Shown piece after piece: positions 1-5,239 of a stretch of 6,933 bases of DNA; position 1 is the first letter of the stretch, and every line of letters starts with the position of its first letter. The DNA is from an uncultured Paracoccaceae bacterium (GTDB lineage Bacteria > Pseudomonadota > Alphaproteobacteria > Rhodobacterales > Rhodobacteraceae), in NCBI GenBank assembly GCA_937927885.1, contig CALEZJ010000028.1:1-6933 (forward strand). Direction: 5' to 3'. Below the pieces are notes generated by a model. The model did not search any database. It was not told the DNA's origin and worked only from the letters and a program-made list of their open reading frames with translations. Both the position numbers and the translations under genes were made by a program.

Positions 1-336
1 GCTCTGGCCCCGGATCCCGCGCTGGGTGCAACCTCGGTCACGCTGATCGTGCGCGACTCCGAGGGGTCGATCGTTGATTCGCGCCCCCTCGACCCCACGT
101 CGCAAAGCTATTCCTGGGATGGCCTGCGCAGCGACGGACAGCCGCTGGCCGATGGCACCTACACGTTCGAAATCGAATCGGCGGCGAACGGGACCGTTCT
201 CGATACGCAGCCCGTCGCCGCCTACCTGCCCATCGTCGAGGCTCGCTACGAAGGCGGGGCGACGATGGTCGTTTTTCCCGGGGGTCTTTTTGTCGACAGC
301 AGCAATGTCACCGGCCTGCGCCGCCCGGCCGGTTGA
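1..336 (+). CDS. flgD: Flagellar hook-capping (hook assembly scaffold) protein FlgD, C-terminal part, 5' end outside window
   Basis: Frame 1 is open from the first base to a TGA at 334-336, giving the last 111 residues of a protein that starts upstream. The visible part reads as the FlgD Ig-like/tudor C-terminal region: a strand ending in IVRDSEGSIVD, then WDGLRSDGQPLADGTYTFEIE, which carries the family's W-D-G...G-x-x-L-x-D-G-x-Y-x-F pattern, followed by a strand resembling the G-x-V-x-x-V region and a final valine/glycine-rich strand. FlgD caps the growing flagellar hook outside the cell and is lost when the hook is complete. The N-terminal export and assembly region is not in view. The gene converges on ubiB with a 4-bp gap. 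The family call rests on the C-terminal pattern only; another FlgD-Ig-domain protein is the alternative. Confidence 0.82.
   Translation, partial: ALAPDPALGATSVTLIVRDSEGSIVDSRPLDPTSQSYSWDGLRSDGQPLADGTYTFEIESAANGTVLDTQPVAAYLPIVEARYEGGATMVVFPGGLFVDSSNVTGLRRPAG
310..333. repeat. 7-bp inverted repeat at the flgD 3' end
   Basis: ACCGGCC (310-316) and GGCCGGT (327-333) are perfect inverted repeats around a 10-nt loop, ending directly before the flgD stop codon. Neither strand has a T-run after it, so it is not a standard intrinsic terminator. It lies at the meeting point of the convergent flgD and ubiB genes and could act as a weak or Rho-assisted 3' end for either transcript; this is inference. 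In GC-rich coding sequence such a repeat may also be chance. Confidence 0.3.
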
Positions 337-340
337 CGGA

Positions 341-1870
341 TCATGTCATCGCAAGGATCGCCACCGCGCCGAGGATCGCAACACCGACACCGGTGACGAA
401 CCACCCCAGCCGACCCAGAACCCGCGCCGACTGGGCCGGTTCCCGGGCTCGGCGGCGGTTCAGCGCCTCGTCCAGGGCGCCCGGCAGATGGGGGCCAAAG
501 CGCGCGAGTACCTTGGCCGCGCGCGCCAGATCGCGCAGCAGGGCGGCCGGCCCCAGATTGGCCCGGATGTAATCCTCGACCACCGGCTGCGCGACGGTCC
601 AGATGTTGATCGACGGGTTCAGCGACCGCGCGACCCCCTCGACCACCACCATCGTGCGCTGGAGCAGGATCAGTTCGGTCCGCGTCTGCATGCCGAACCG
701 CTCGGTGACCTCGAAGAGGTAGTTCAAGAGCCTCGCCATCGAGATACGACTGGCGTCCATGCCGAAGATCGGCTCGCCGACCGACCGCAGCGCGCGGGCG
801 AATTCGTCGATGTCGCGGTCGGCGGGGACATAGCCCGCCTCGAAATGCACCTCGGCGACGCGGCGATAATCCTTGCGGATGAACCCGAACAGGATCTCGG
901 CGTAAACCCGCCGCGTGTATTCGTCGATCTGCCCCATGATCCCGAAATCATAGGCGATCAGGTCCCCGTTCGCGGCAACCTTCAGGTTGCCCTGATGCAT
1001 GTCGGCATGAAAATACCCGTCGCGCAGCGCGTGTTTCAGGAACAGGGTCAGCACCCGTTCCCCCAGTTCCGTCCGGTCGACCCCCAGCGCGTCGATGGCG
1101 GCGTTGTCGCCCAGCGGAACACCCTCGGCCCAGCCAAGAGTCATCATGCGGCGCGCCGACAGATGCCAGACCGGACGCGGCACGCGGAATCCTTCGTCGC
1201 TCTCGGTGTTCGCGGCGAATTCGGCGGCGGCGGCGGTTTCCAGCCGCAGGTCCAGCTCGCCCAGCACGACACCCTCGAAATGCGCGATCACATCGGTCGG
1301 CCTGAGCCGCCGTGTCGAGGGCAGCGTGCGTTCGATCAGGCTGGCGGCCAGATAAAAGGCGTCGATATCGCGGCGAAAGGCCCGTTCGATCCCCGGGCGC
1401 AGCACCTTGACCGCGACCTCCTCGCCGGTGCCGGCGATGCGGGCGCGATGCACCTGCGCGATCGAGGCGGCGGCGACCGGTTCGGAGAACTGGTCGAACA
1501 TCGCCTCGATCGGCTGTTCCAGCTCGGCCTCGATCATGGCGCGGGCCTCGGCCTGCGGGAAAGGCGGAAGCTGGTCCTGCAGATAGCGCAACTGGTTGGC
1601 CAGATCGAGACCGACGATGTCCGGGCGCGTCGACAGGATCTGCCCGAACTTGATATAGGCCGGACCCAGCGCCGTCAGCGCACGGGTCAACGGCGGCAGG
1701 GCGGGGTCACCGCGCAGGCCAAGAAAGGCAAAGGGCCAGCCCATCACCCGCGCCAGGAACCGCAGCCGGGGCGGCACCTTCATCGCCTCGAGGACGACCG
1801 GCATGGCGCCGGTGCGCTCGAACGTGGCACCGGTGCGGATCAGCCGCCAGACATTGTGCGGGCCCTTCAC
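341..1870 (-). CDS. ubiB: UbiB, ubiquinone-biosynthesis atypical kinase-like ATPase (ABC1/ADCK family)
   Basis: A 509-residue member of the ABC1/ADCK/UbiB atypical kinase-like family, membrane ATPases needed for ubiquinone synthesis. Visible motifs in order: the KxGQ motif (K74-F-G-Q77), the alanine-rich loop that replaces the kinase P-loop (A133-A-A-S136), the ATP-site lysine in VAVK (K155), the catalytic-loop pattern H288-A-D-M-H-Q-G-N295, and D308-F-G310. The C-terminus (about 490-509) is one hydrophobic segment; E. coli UbiB is usually drawn with two, so the anchor here may be single or a short hairpin. The start is GTG at 1870-1868, one base after the UbiE stop, with a GGAAG-type ribosome site inside the ubiE 3' end, which suggests translational coupling. 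The start MKGPHNVWRLIRTGATFERTG matches what I recall of the family N-terminus in this group. ubiE-ubiB form one leftward operon. Confidence 0.96.
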   Translation of the reverse strand: MKGPHNVWRLIRTGATFERTGAMPVVLEAMKVPPRLRFLARVMGWPFAFLGLRGDPALPPLTRALTALGPAYIKFGQILSTRPDIVGLDLANQLRYLQDQLPPFPQAEARAMIEAELEQPIEAMFDQFSEPVAAASIAQVHRARIAGTGEEVAVKVLRPGIERAFRRDIDAFYLAASLIERTLPSTRRLRPTDVIAHFEGVVLGELDLRLETAAAAEFAANTESDEGFRVPRPVWHLSARRMMTLGWAEGVPLGDNAAIDALGVDRTELGERVLTLFLKHALRDGYFHADMHQGNLKVAANGDLIAYDFGIMGQIDEYTRRVYAEILFGFIRKDYRRVAEVHFEAGYVPADRDIDEFARALRSVGEPIFGMDASRISMARLLNYLFEVTERFGMQTRTELILLQRTMVVVEGVARSLNPSINIWTVAQPVVEDYIRANLGPAALLRDLARAAKVLARFGPHLPGALDEALNRRRAREPAQSARVLGRLGWFVTGVGVAILGAVAILAMT

Positions 1871-1871
1871 G

Positions 1872-2624
1872 TCAGATCTTCCAGCCCGAATGCAGCGCGG
1901 CGATCCCCAGCGTCAGGTTGCGGTATTTCACCTGCGCGAATCCGGCGCGGCGGATCATCGCGGCAAAGGTTTCCTGATCTGGGAATTTGCGGATCGATTC
2001 CACCAGATATTGATAGGAATCGCGGTCCCCCGCCACGATCTGCCCCATCCGCGGGATGACGTTGAACGAATAGAGGTCATAGGCCTTTTGCATCAGCGCG
2101 TTCGGGATCTGGCTGAATTCGAGCACCATCAACCGGCCGCCGGGTTTCAGCACCCGGTATGCCTCGGCCAGGGCGTCGGGGATGCGCACCACGTTGCGGA
2201 TGCCGAAACTGATCGTGTAGGCGTCAAAGGTATTGTCCGCAAACGGCAGTTCCATGGCGTCGCCCACGATCCAGTCGAGGCTTGCGGCCAGTTGCCCCGC
2301 CTCGGCACGCTGGCGCCCCTCGTCCAGCATCGCCGCCGTCATGTCGAGCACCGTCGCACGCGCCCCCGCGCCGGCCCGGCCCAGAAAGCGGAACGCCACA
2401 TCGCCGGTGCCTCCGGCGACGTCCAGCAGGTGCTGGCCTGCACGCGGTGCCAGCCAGTCCATCATCGCCTCTTTCCAGATGCGGTGGATGCCCAGGCTCA
2501 TCAGATCGTTCATCACGTCGTATTTCGACGCCACCGAGGAAAAGACCCCATGGACCATCCCGGCCTTCTGGTCCTCGTCGACGGTCTGAAAACCGAAATG
2601 CGTGGTGTTGCCGTTCGGGCTCAT
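1872..2624 (-). CDS. ubiE: UbiE, ubiquinone C-methyltransferase (2-polyprenyl-6-methoxy-1,4-benzoquinol methylase)
   Basis: A 250-residue class I SAM-dependent methyltransferase that adds the ring C-methyl group in ubiquinone synthesis (and to demethylmenaquinone in bacteria that make menaquinone). The first UbiE signature is present near 36-50 ([16 protein letters not shown]). Motif I is [10 protein letters not shown] at 66-75, the post-I acidic residue is D94 (VLD), motif II is GDAMELPF around 121-128, and the second signature IRNV...[15 protein letters not shown] spans about 142-171. The length is normal for the family. The frame stays open further upstream to 2945, but that extension runs antisense through mutM. 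The ATG at 2624-2622 has a strong AGGGGGG ribosome site about 4 nt upstream and begins the conserved N-terminus, so it is chosen. It is the first gene of the ubiE-ubiB operon and is divergent from mutM. Confidence 0.97.
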   Translation of the reverse strand: MSPNGNTTHFGFQTVDEDQKAGMVHGVFSSVASKYDVMNDLMSLGIHRIWKEAMMDWLAPRAGQHLLDVAGGTGDVAFRFLGRAGAGARATVLDMTAAMLDEGRQRAEAGQLAASLDWIVGDAMELPFADNTFDAYTISFGIRNVVRIPDALAEAYRVLKPGGRLMVLEFSQIPNALMQKAYDLYSFNVIPRMGQIVAGDRDSYQYLVESIRKFPDQETFAAMIRRAGFAQVKYRNLTLGIAALHSGWKI

Positions 2625-2653
2625 GGCGCCCCCCTGATCTTGCGGTTGGTCCC

Positions 2654-2682
2654 TCCATAGCCGAGGATGGCCCCCGTCACAA
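2654..2682 (-). promoter_or_regulatory. Candidate sigma70-type promoter for ubiE-ubiB
   Basis: On the minus strand TTGTGA (2682-2677; 4 of 6 to TTGACA) and TATGGA (2659-2654; 3 of 6 to TATAAT) are separated by 17 bp. Transcription would start near 2647, giving a leader of about 23 nt before the UbiE ATG. The spacing is ideal but the -10 is weak. No comparably good pair was found on the plus strand for mutM in this 76-bp divergent spacer. Confidence 0.35.
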
Positions 2683-2700
2683 TGCGACGAGCGCGCCAAC

Positions 2701-3564
2701 ATGCCCGAACTGCCCGAGGTCGAAACCGTCCGCACCGGCCTGATCCCCGCGATGCAGGGCCAGCGGATCGCGCAGGCCGAAGTCCGGCGCGCCGACCTGC
2801 GCTGGCCCTTTCCGCCCGGGATGGCCGAACGCCTGACGGGGGCCCGTGTCGAGCATCTGCGCCGCCGGTCGAAATACCTGCTGGCCGACCTTTCCACCGG
2901 CGAAACGCTGCTGATCCATCTGGGCATGTCGGGGCGCCTGACCATCAGCGGGCTGGCTGCCCCCTTTGTCCCCGGTCAGTTCCACCACGCCCATCCGATG
3001 CCCGAAAAGCACGACCATGTGGTCTTTCAGATGGAGTCGGGCGCGCGCATCACCTTCAACGATCCCCGCCGTTTTGGCGCCATGGACCTGATTGCGACCG
3101 CCAGCGCCGAACGCCACCCGCTGCTGGCCAGTCTGGGGCCCGAACCCCTGGGAAATGCCTTTCACGCCGATCATCTGGCCGGGCGGCTGGCCAACCGCAG
3201 GGGGCCGGTCAAGGCGCTGCTTCTGGACCAGAGCCATGTCGCCGGCCTTGGCAACATCTATGTCTGCGAGGCGCTGCACCGGGCCGGGATCGATCCGGCG
3301 CGGGCGGGCGGCGACATCGGGCGGGCGCAGATCGAGGCGCTGGTGCAGGACATCCGCGCCGTGCTGGCCGAGGCGATCGCGGCGGGCGGATCGAGCCTGC
3401 GCGACTACCGCCAGGCGGATGGGGAACTGGGCTATTTCCAGCACCGCTTCCGGGTCTATGACCGCGAAGGCGCGCCTTGCCCCACCCCCGCCTGCCCCGG
3501 GACGATCCGGCGCATGGTGCAATCGGGGCGGTCGACCTATCACTGCCCCGTCTGTCAGAGATAG
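2701..3564 (+). CDS. mutM: MutM/Fpg, formamidopyrimidine (8-oxoguanine) DNA glycosylase/AP lyase
   Basis: A 287-residue bifunctional base-excision-repair enzyme that removes 8-oxoguanine and formamidopyrimidines and nicks the resulting abasic site. The N-terminus is the invariant [10 protein letters not shown]2 is the catalytic nucleophile after Met removal, with E3 and E6. K58 (RRSKYLL) is the conserved catalytic-region lysine. M76 in HLGMSGR and R124-F125 in NDPRRFG match the residues that fill the void left by the flipped base. The helix-two-turn-helix lies around 176-201 ([25 protein letters not shown]). The C-terminal zinc finger uses C260, C265, C282 and C285, with R277 of GRSTYHC as the hairpin arginine. 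Its first cysteine pair is CX4C instead of the E. coli-type CX2C, a form I recall from other alphaproteobacteria. The catalytic P2 fixes the start; the ribosome site is weak. The gene is divergent from ubiE. Confidence 0.97.
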   Translation: MPELPEVETVRTGLIPAMQGQRIAQAEVRRADLRWPFPPGMAERLTGARVEHLRRRSKYLLADLSTGETLLIHLGMSGRLTISGLAAPFVPGQFHHAHPMPEKHDHVVFQMESGARITFNDPRRFGAMDLIATASAERHPLLASLGPEPLGNAFHADHLAGRLANRRGPVKALLLDQSHVAGLGNIYVCEALHRAGIDPARAGGDIGRAQIEALVQDIRAVLAEAIAAGGSSLRDYRQADGELGYFQHRFRVYDREGAPCPTPACPGTIRRMVQSGRSTYHCPVCQR

Positions 3565-3565
3565 C

Positions 3566-3593
3566 TTGAACCCCGGCCCCATCCTGCTAGACA
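3566..3593 (+). promoter_or_regulatory. Candidate promoter for the enoyl-CoA hydratase gene
   Basis: TTGAAC (3566-3571), starting one base after the mutM stop, and TAGACA (3588-3593) are separated by 16 bp. The -35 matches 4 of 6 and the -10 only 3 of 6 consensus positions, so the call is tentative. A start near 3600 would fall inside the 12-bp palindrome at 3592-3603. No terminator follows mutM, so read-through from mutM is also possible. Confidence 0.35.
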
Positions 3594-3603
3594 CGGGCCC
3601 GTG
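3592..3603. repeat. 12-bp perfect palindrome upstream of the enoyl-CoA hydratase gene
   Basis: CACGGGCCCGTG is its own reverse complement. It overlaps the end of the candidate -10 box and the likely transcription start, 19 bp before the ATG. That position would suit a repressor operator, but no known operator is recognised, and GC-rich palindromes of this length can occur by chance. Confidence 0.35.
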
Positions 3604-3622
3604 AACGACCGCAGGGAAACCC

Positions 3623-4399
3623 ATGGCGTACGAAACCATTCTCGTCGAGATCGACCATTATGTGGCGCTGATCCGGCTCAACCGACCCGAGGCGCTGAAT
3701 GCGCTGAACTCGAAACTGCTGGGCGAACTGGCCGAGGCGCTCAGGGCGGCCGACCGCAATGACAAGGTGCGCTGCATCGTGCTGACCGGCTCGGAAAAGG
3801 CCTTTGCCGCCGGCGCCGACATCAGCGAGATGGCGAAGAAAAGCTTTGTCGACATGTTCGAGGAAGATTTCTTCACCCCGGAAACCGAGGCGCTGCTGGC
3901 CACGCGCAAACCGGTCATCGCCGCCGTGGCGGGCTATGCGCTGGGTGGTGGCTGCGAACTGGCGATGATGTGCGACTTCATCATCGCCGCCGAGAACGCG
4001 AAATTCGGCCAGCCCGAAATCAACCTGGGCGTCGTCGCCGGGATCGGCGGCACCCAGCGCCTGACGCGATTCGTCGGCAAGTCCAAGGCGATGGACATGC
4101 ACCTGACCGGCCGTTTCATGGATGCCGAAGAGGCCGAACGCTCGGGCCTCGTCAGCCGTGTCGTGCCGACGAAGAAGCTGATCGAGGAAGCGCTGGCCGC
4201 CGCTCAGAAGATCGCCTCGAAATCCGGGATCGCGGTCAAGGTGGTCAAGGAATCGGTCAATCGCAGCTATGAAACCACGCTGCGCGAGGGTCTCCTGTTC
4301 GAACGGCGGATTTTCCACGCGCTTTTCAACACCGAGGACCAGAAGGAAGGCATGAACGCCTTCCTCGAAAAGCGCGAGGCGCAGTTCCGCGACCGCTGA
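3623..4399 (+). CDS. Enoyl-CoA hydratase (crotonase family)
   Basis: A 258-residue crotonase-fold protein predicted to hydrate 2-trans-enoyl-CoA to L-3-hydroxyacyl-CoA, the second step of fatty-acid beta-oxidation and a step in several amino-acid and aromatic degradation routes. Both catalytic glutamates of classical hydratases are present, 20 residues apart as in the rat mitochondrial enzyme: E112 in GGGCELAM and E132 in [19 protein letters not shown]. The oxyanion-hole positions correspond to A65 (AAGADI) and G109 (GGGCE). Having both acids argues for a true hydratase over an isomerase or dehalogenase. An AGGGAA ribosome site lies about 5 nt before the ATG. Length is standard for a single-domain hydratase. 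The chain-length preference cannot be read from the sequence, so no fad/paa symbol is given. Its place between mutM and rpsT looks positional, not functional. Confidence 0.95.
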   Translation: MAYETILVEIDHYVALIRLNRPEALNALNSKLLGELAEALRAADRNDKVRCIVLTGSEKAFAAGADISEMAKKSFVDMFEEDFFTPETEALLATRKPVIAAVAGYALGGGCELAMMCDFIIAAENAKFGQPEINLGVVAGIGGTQRLTRFVGKSKAMDMHLTGRFMDAEEAERSGLVSRVVPTKKLIEEALAAAQKIASKSGIAVKVVKESVNRSYETTLREGLLFERRIFHALFNTEDQKEGMNAFLEKREAQFRDR

Positions 4400-4404
4400 G
4401 GCGA

Positions 4405-4438
4405 ATAGGCCCTTTTCTTTTCGTCGCCGCTGGCCTAT
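4405..4438 (+). repeat. Inverted repeat after the enoyl-CoA hydratase gene, possible weak 3'-end hairpin
   Basis: ATAGGCC (4405-4411) and GGCCTAT (4432-4438) form a perfect 7-bp stem around a 20-nt pyrimidine-rich loop (TTTTCTTTT at 4413-4421). No T-run follows the second arm, so an intrinsic terminator is not supported. The second arm overlaps the candidate rpsT -10 box, so the repeat could equally be a regulatory site. Confidence 0.3.
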
Positions 4439-4441
4439 ACG
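4413..4441 (+). promoter_or_regulatory. Weak candidate promoter for rpsT
   Basis: TATACG (4436-4441) matches 4 of 6 positions of TATAAT and sits 17 bp after TTTTCT (4413-4418), a poor -35. Transcription would start near 4448 and give a leader of about 100 nt carrying the hairpins described at 4485-4547. It is the best pair seen in the 149-bp spacer, but it is weaker than expected for a ribosomal protein gene. Confidence 0.25.
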
Positions 4442-4445
4442 CCGC

Positions 4446-4461
4446 CCCACATGCGCGTGGG
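4446..4461 (+). repeat. Short hairpin CCCAC/GTGGG in the rpsT upstream region
   Basis: CCCAC (4446-4450) and GTGGG (4457-4461) form a 5-bp stem with a 6-nt loop, at or just after the candidate rpsT transcription start. Further on, GATCCG (4485-4490) and CGGATC (4493-4498) form a second tight inverted repeat with a 2-nt centre. Neither is followed by a T-run. Roles are unknown, and both are short enough to be chance. Confidence 0.25.
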
Positions 4462-4498
4462 CCCGCTTAGGCAGGAATCGACCTGATCCGTCCGGATC

Positions 4499-4547
4499 GG
4501 TGGGTCTGTGTGTAAATCCATTGAAACAGACCCTGAAAGAGACCACC
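4499..4547 (+). promoter_or_regulatory. rpsT leader with two mutually exclusive hairpins
   Basis: Pairing A joins GGGTCTGT (4502-4509) to ACAGACCC (4526-4533): 8 perfect base pairs, 16-nt loop, leaving the weak ribosome site GAAAGAG (4535-4541) free. Pairing B joins GGTGGGTCT (4499-4507) to AGACCACC (4540-4547): 8 pairs with one bulged G (4504), covering the bases between the ribosome site and the ATG at 4549. The same upstream arm serves both because AGACC occurs twice, at 4528 and 4540. Ribosomal protein S20 is known in E. coli to repress its own translation, so a translational switch is plausible, but this is inferred from base pairing only. Confidence 0.45.
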
Positions 4548-4548
4548 C

Positions 4549-4815
4549 ATGGCCAACAACCCGCAGTCGAAAAAGCGCGCCCGTCAATCCGAGGCCCGCT
4601 TTGACATCAACAAGGCGCGCCGCTCGCGCATCCGCACCTTCCTGCGCAAGGTCGAACAGGCCATCGCCTCGGGCAATCTCGACGCCGCCAAGGCCGCTCT
4701 GGCCGCGGCCGAGCCGGAACTGGCGCGCGGCGTGACCAAGGGCGTGCTGCACAAGAACACCGTCGCCCGCAAGGTTTCGCGCCTCTCGGGCCGCGTCAAG
4801 GCGCTGAACGCCTGA
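4549..4815 (+). CDS. rpsT: Small-subunit ribosomal protein S20
   Basis: An 88-residue, lysine/arginine- and alanine-rich protein with the S20 N-terminus [15 protein letters not shown] and the internal [16 protein letters not shown] and [15 protein letters not shown] segments. S20 is a helical-bundle protein that binds 16S rRNA early in assembly of the 30S subunit. Length and composition are normal. It starts at ATG 4549 after a weak GAAAGAG ribosome site, and the leader can fold in two ways that differ in access to that region. It appears to be a single-gene transcript, closed downstream by a strong intrinsic terminator, as expected for a highly expressed gene placed before dnaA. rpsT beside dnaA is a familiar arrangement in alphaproteobacteria. 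Confidence 0.98.
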   Translation: MANNPQSKKRARQSEARFDINKARRSRIRTFLRKVEQAIASGNLDAAKAALAAAEPELARGVTKGVLHKNTVARKVSRLSGRVKALNA

Positions 4816-4839
4816 GGCGTAACACCTTGTTAATGAATG

Positions 4840-4868
4840 AAAAGCGCACCCCCGGGTGCGCTTTTTTT
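4840..4868 (+). terminator. Rho-independent terminator of rpsT
   Basis: GCGCACCC (4844-4851) pairs with GGGTGCGC (4854-4861), the stem is extended by four A-T pairs (A4840-A4843 with T4862-T4865), and seven T residues run from 4862 to 4868. It begins 25 bp after the rpsT stop. This is a canonical intrinsic terminator and should insulate dnaA from rpsT transcription. Confidence 0.93.
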
Positions 4869-4876
4869 CATGGTCT

Positions 4877-4900
4877 GGCCCGTTTTTTCAGGGACGGGCC
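4877..4900. repeat. 7-bp inverted repeat just after the rpsT terminator
   Basis: GGCCCGT (4877-4883) and ACGGGCC (4894-4900) form a perfect stem around a 10-nt loop that contains most of a T6 run. Because the T-run lies in the loop and not after the stem, this is not a second intrinsic terminator on either strand. Function unknown. Confidence 0.35.
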
Positions 4901-4925
4901 GCCGCTGCTGTGGCGCAAAACCCAC

Positions 4926-4954
4926 GCCGGGGCGATTCCTTTTTGCCCCCCGGC
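4926..4954. repeat. 7-bp inverted repeat with a GANTC site in its centre
   Basis: GCCGGGG (4926-4932) and CCCCGGC (4948-4954) flank a 15-nt centre holding GATTC (4934-4938). It lies about 20 bp upstream of the candidate dnaA -35 box. GANTC is the recognition sequence of the CcrM methyltransferase of alphaproteobacteria. The repeat could be a protein-binding site, but no specific regulator is recognised. Confidence 0.35.
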
Positions 4955-4974
4955 CTGTCAAGCAAGTTGTTCGG

Positions 4975-5004
4975 TTGCCGCTGCCTTGGCGGGCGCGCTA
5001 GCGT
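4975..5004 (+). promoter_or_regulatory. Tentative dnaA promoter
   Basis: TTGCCG (4975-4980) and TAGCGT (4999-5004) are separated by 18 bp. Both boxes are imperfect. A start near 5011 would give a dnaA leader of about 230 nt containing the hairpins at 5053-5091, 5174-5188 and 5205-5222, and would place a GANTC site (5013-5017) right at the start. Other pairings in this region are possible. Confidence 0.25.
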
Positions 5005-5015
5005 GTGCAAGTGAT

Positions 5016-5157
5016 TCAAGCTGCCCTGGGGGGGTTGTTTGTCGACGTGTTCCTTGCTGCCTGCCGGGTGCTTTCCGGTCAGGCAAGCAAGCGTGTGTGG
5101 CTCCGTGTTCCTTTGGATCGCGGGCAGCGTCCTCCTTTTGCCGTCAAGGCAGCTTGA
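5016..5157 (+). repeat. Long-range 10-bp inverted repeat in the dnaA leader
   Basis: TCAAGCTGCC (5016-5025) is the exact reverse complement of GGCAGCTTGA (5148-5157), 122 nt apart. In RNA it would close a domain that encloses the strong hairpin at 5053-5091. The 3' arm can instead fold locally: TCAAG (5144-5148) with CTTGA (5153-5157), loop GCAG. The two folds exclude each other. Function is inferred only. Confidence 0.4.
5053..5091 (+). promoter_or_regulatory. Strong bulged hairpin in the dnaA leader
   Basis: The 15 bases 5053-5067 (CTTGCTGCCTGCCGG) pair completely with 5075-5091, leaving only two single-base bulges on the 3' arm (T5079 and A5085) and a 7-nt loop (5068-5074). No T-run follows, so it is not an intrinsic terminator. 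It lies about 150 nt before the dnaA start in a non-coding stretch. It is the most stable-looking element of the region and may be a leader RNA structure controlling dnaA expression or mRNA stability, or a DNA site for a protein. Confidence 0.5.
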
Positions 5158-5204
5158 GCAAGAGAAACAGCGATCCGGGACAACCGGACGCGGCAGAAAT
5201 GAAG

Positions 5205-5222
5205 CCGTGCCTTCGGGTGCGG
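5205..5222 (+). promoter_or_regulatory. UUCG-capped hairpin next to the dnaA translation start
   Basis: CCGTGCC (5205-5211) pairs with GGTGCGG (5216-5222), five Watson-Crick pairs and two G-U wobbles, around TTCG (5212-5215), giving the unusually stable C(UUCG)G tetraloop in RNA. It ends 2 nt before an in-frame ATG at 5225 and 17 nt before the preferred dnaA ATG at 5240. It would block initiation at 5225 and leave the weak GGGA site before 5240 exposed. Confidence 0.45.
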
Positions 5223-5239
5223 GCATGGGTCGGGACAGA

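Larger units (their letters stand above)
4869..5239. other. 371-bp gene-free dnaA upstream region rich in inverted repeats
   Basis: No convincing gene lies here. The dnaA frame stays open back to a TTG at 5039, but about one third of its codons end in A or T, far more than in the genes around it, so it looks non-coding. The stretch contains inverted repeats at 4877-4900 (GGCCCGT/ACGGGCC) and 4926-4954 (GCCGGGG/CCCCGGC), two GANTC sites (4934-4938 and 5013-5017), a candidate promoter at 4975-5004, a strong hairpin at 5053-5091, a long-range complementarity 5016-5025/5148-5157, and small hairpins at 5174-5188 and 5205-5222. I found no TTATNCACA-type DnaA box on either strand and no AT-rich unwinding tract, so it does not look like oriC. 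Confidence 0.75.

Noticed and set aside
74..2059. 661-codon open frame on the plus strand across ubiB and into ubiE
   Set aside because: It is antisense to two well-supported genes, and its arginine/proline/glutamine-rich protein resembles no family. High GC with strong third-position bias makes long antisense frames common.
2625..2945. 107-residue N-terminal extension of UbiE
   Set aside because: It runs antisense through mutM, its composition is arginine/serine-rich, and the ATG at 2624 has a strong ribosome site and begins the conserved UbiE N-terminus.
3587..4546. 319-codon antisense frame over the enoyl-CoA hydratase gene
   Set aside because: Shadow frame opposite a clear crotonase gene; no independent ribosome site or family resemblance.
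4877..4900. Second intrinsic terminator after rpsT
   Set aside because: There is a stem, but the T-run is in the loop and no T-run follows either arm.
5039..5239. 67-residue N-terminal extension of DnaA from a TTG start
   Set aside because: About a third of its codons end in A or T, unlike the real genes here, and it overlaps the strong hairpin. Family DnaA proteins start at the equivalent of ATG 5240.
4869..5239. oriC
   Set aside because: No DnaA boxes by eye and no AT-rich unwinding tract; position next to dnaA alone is not enough.
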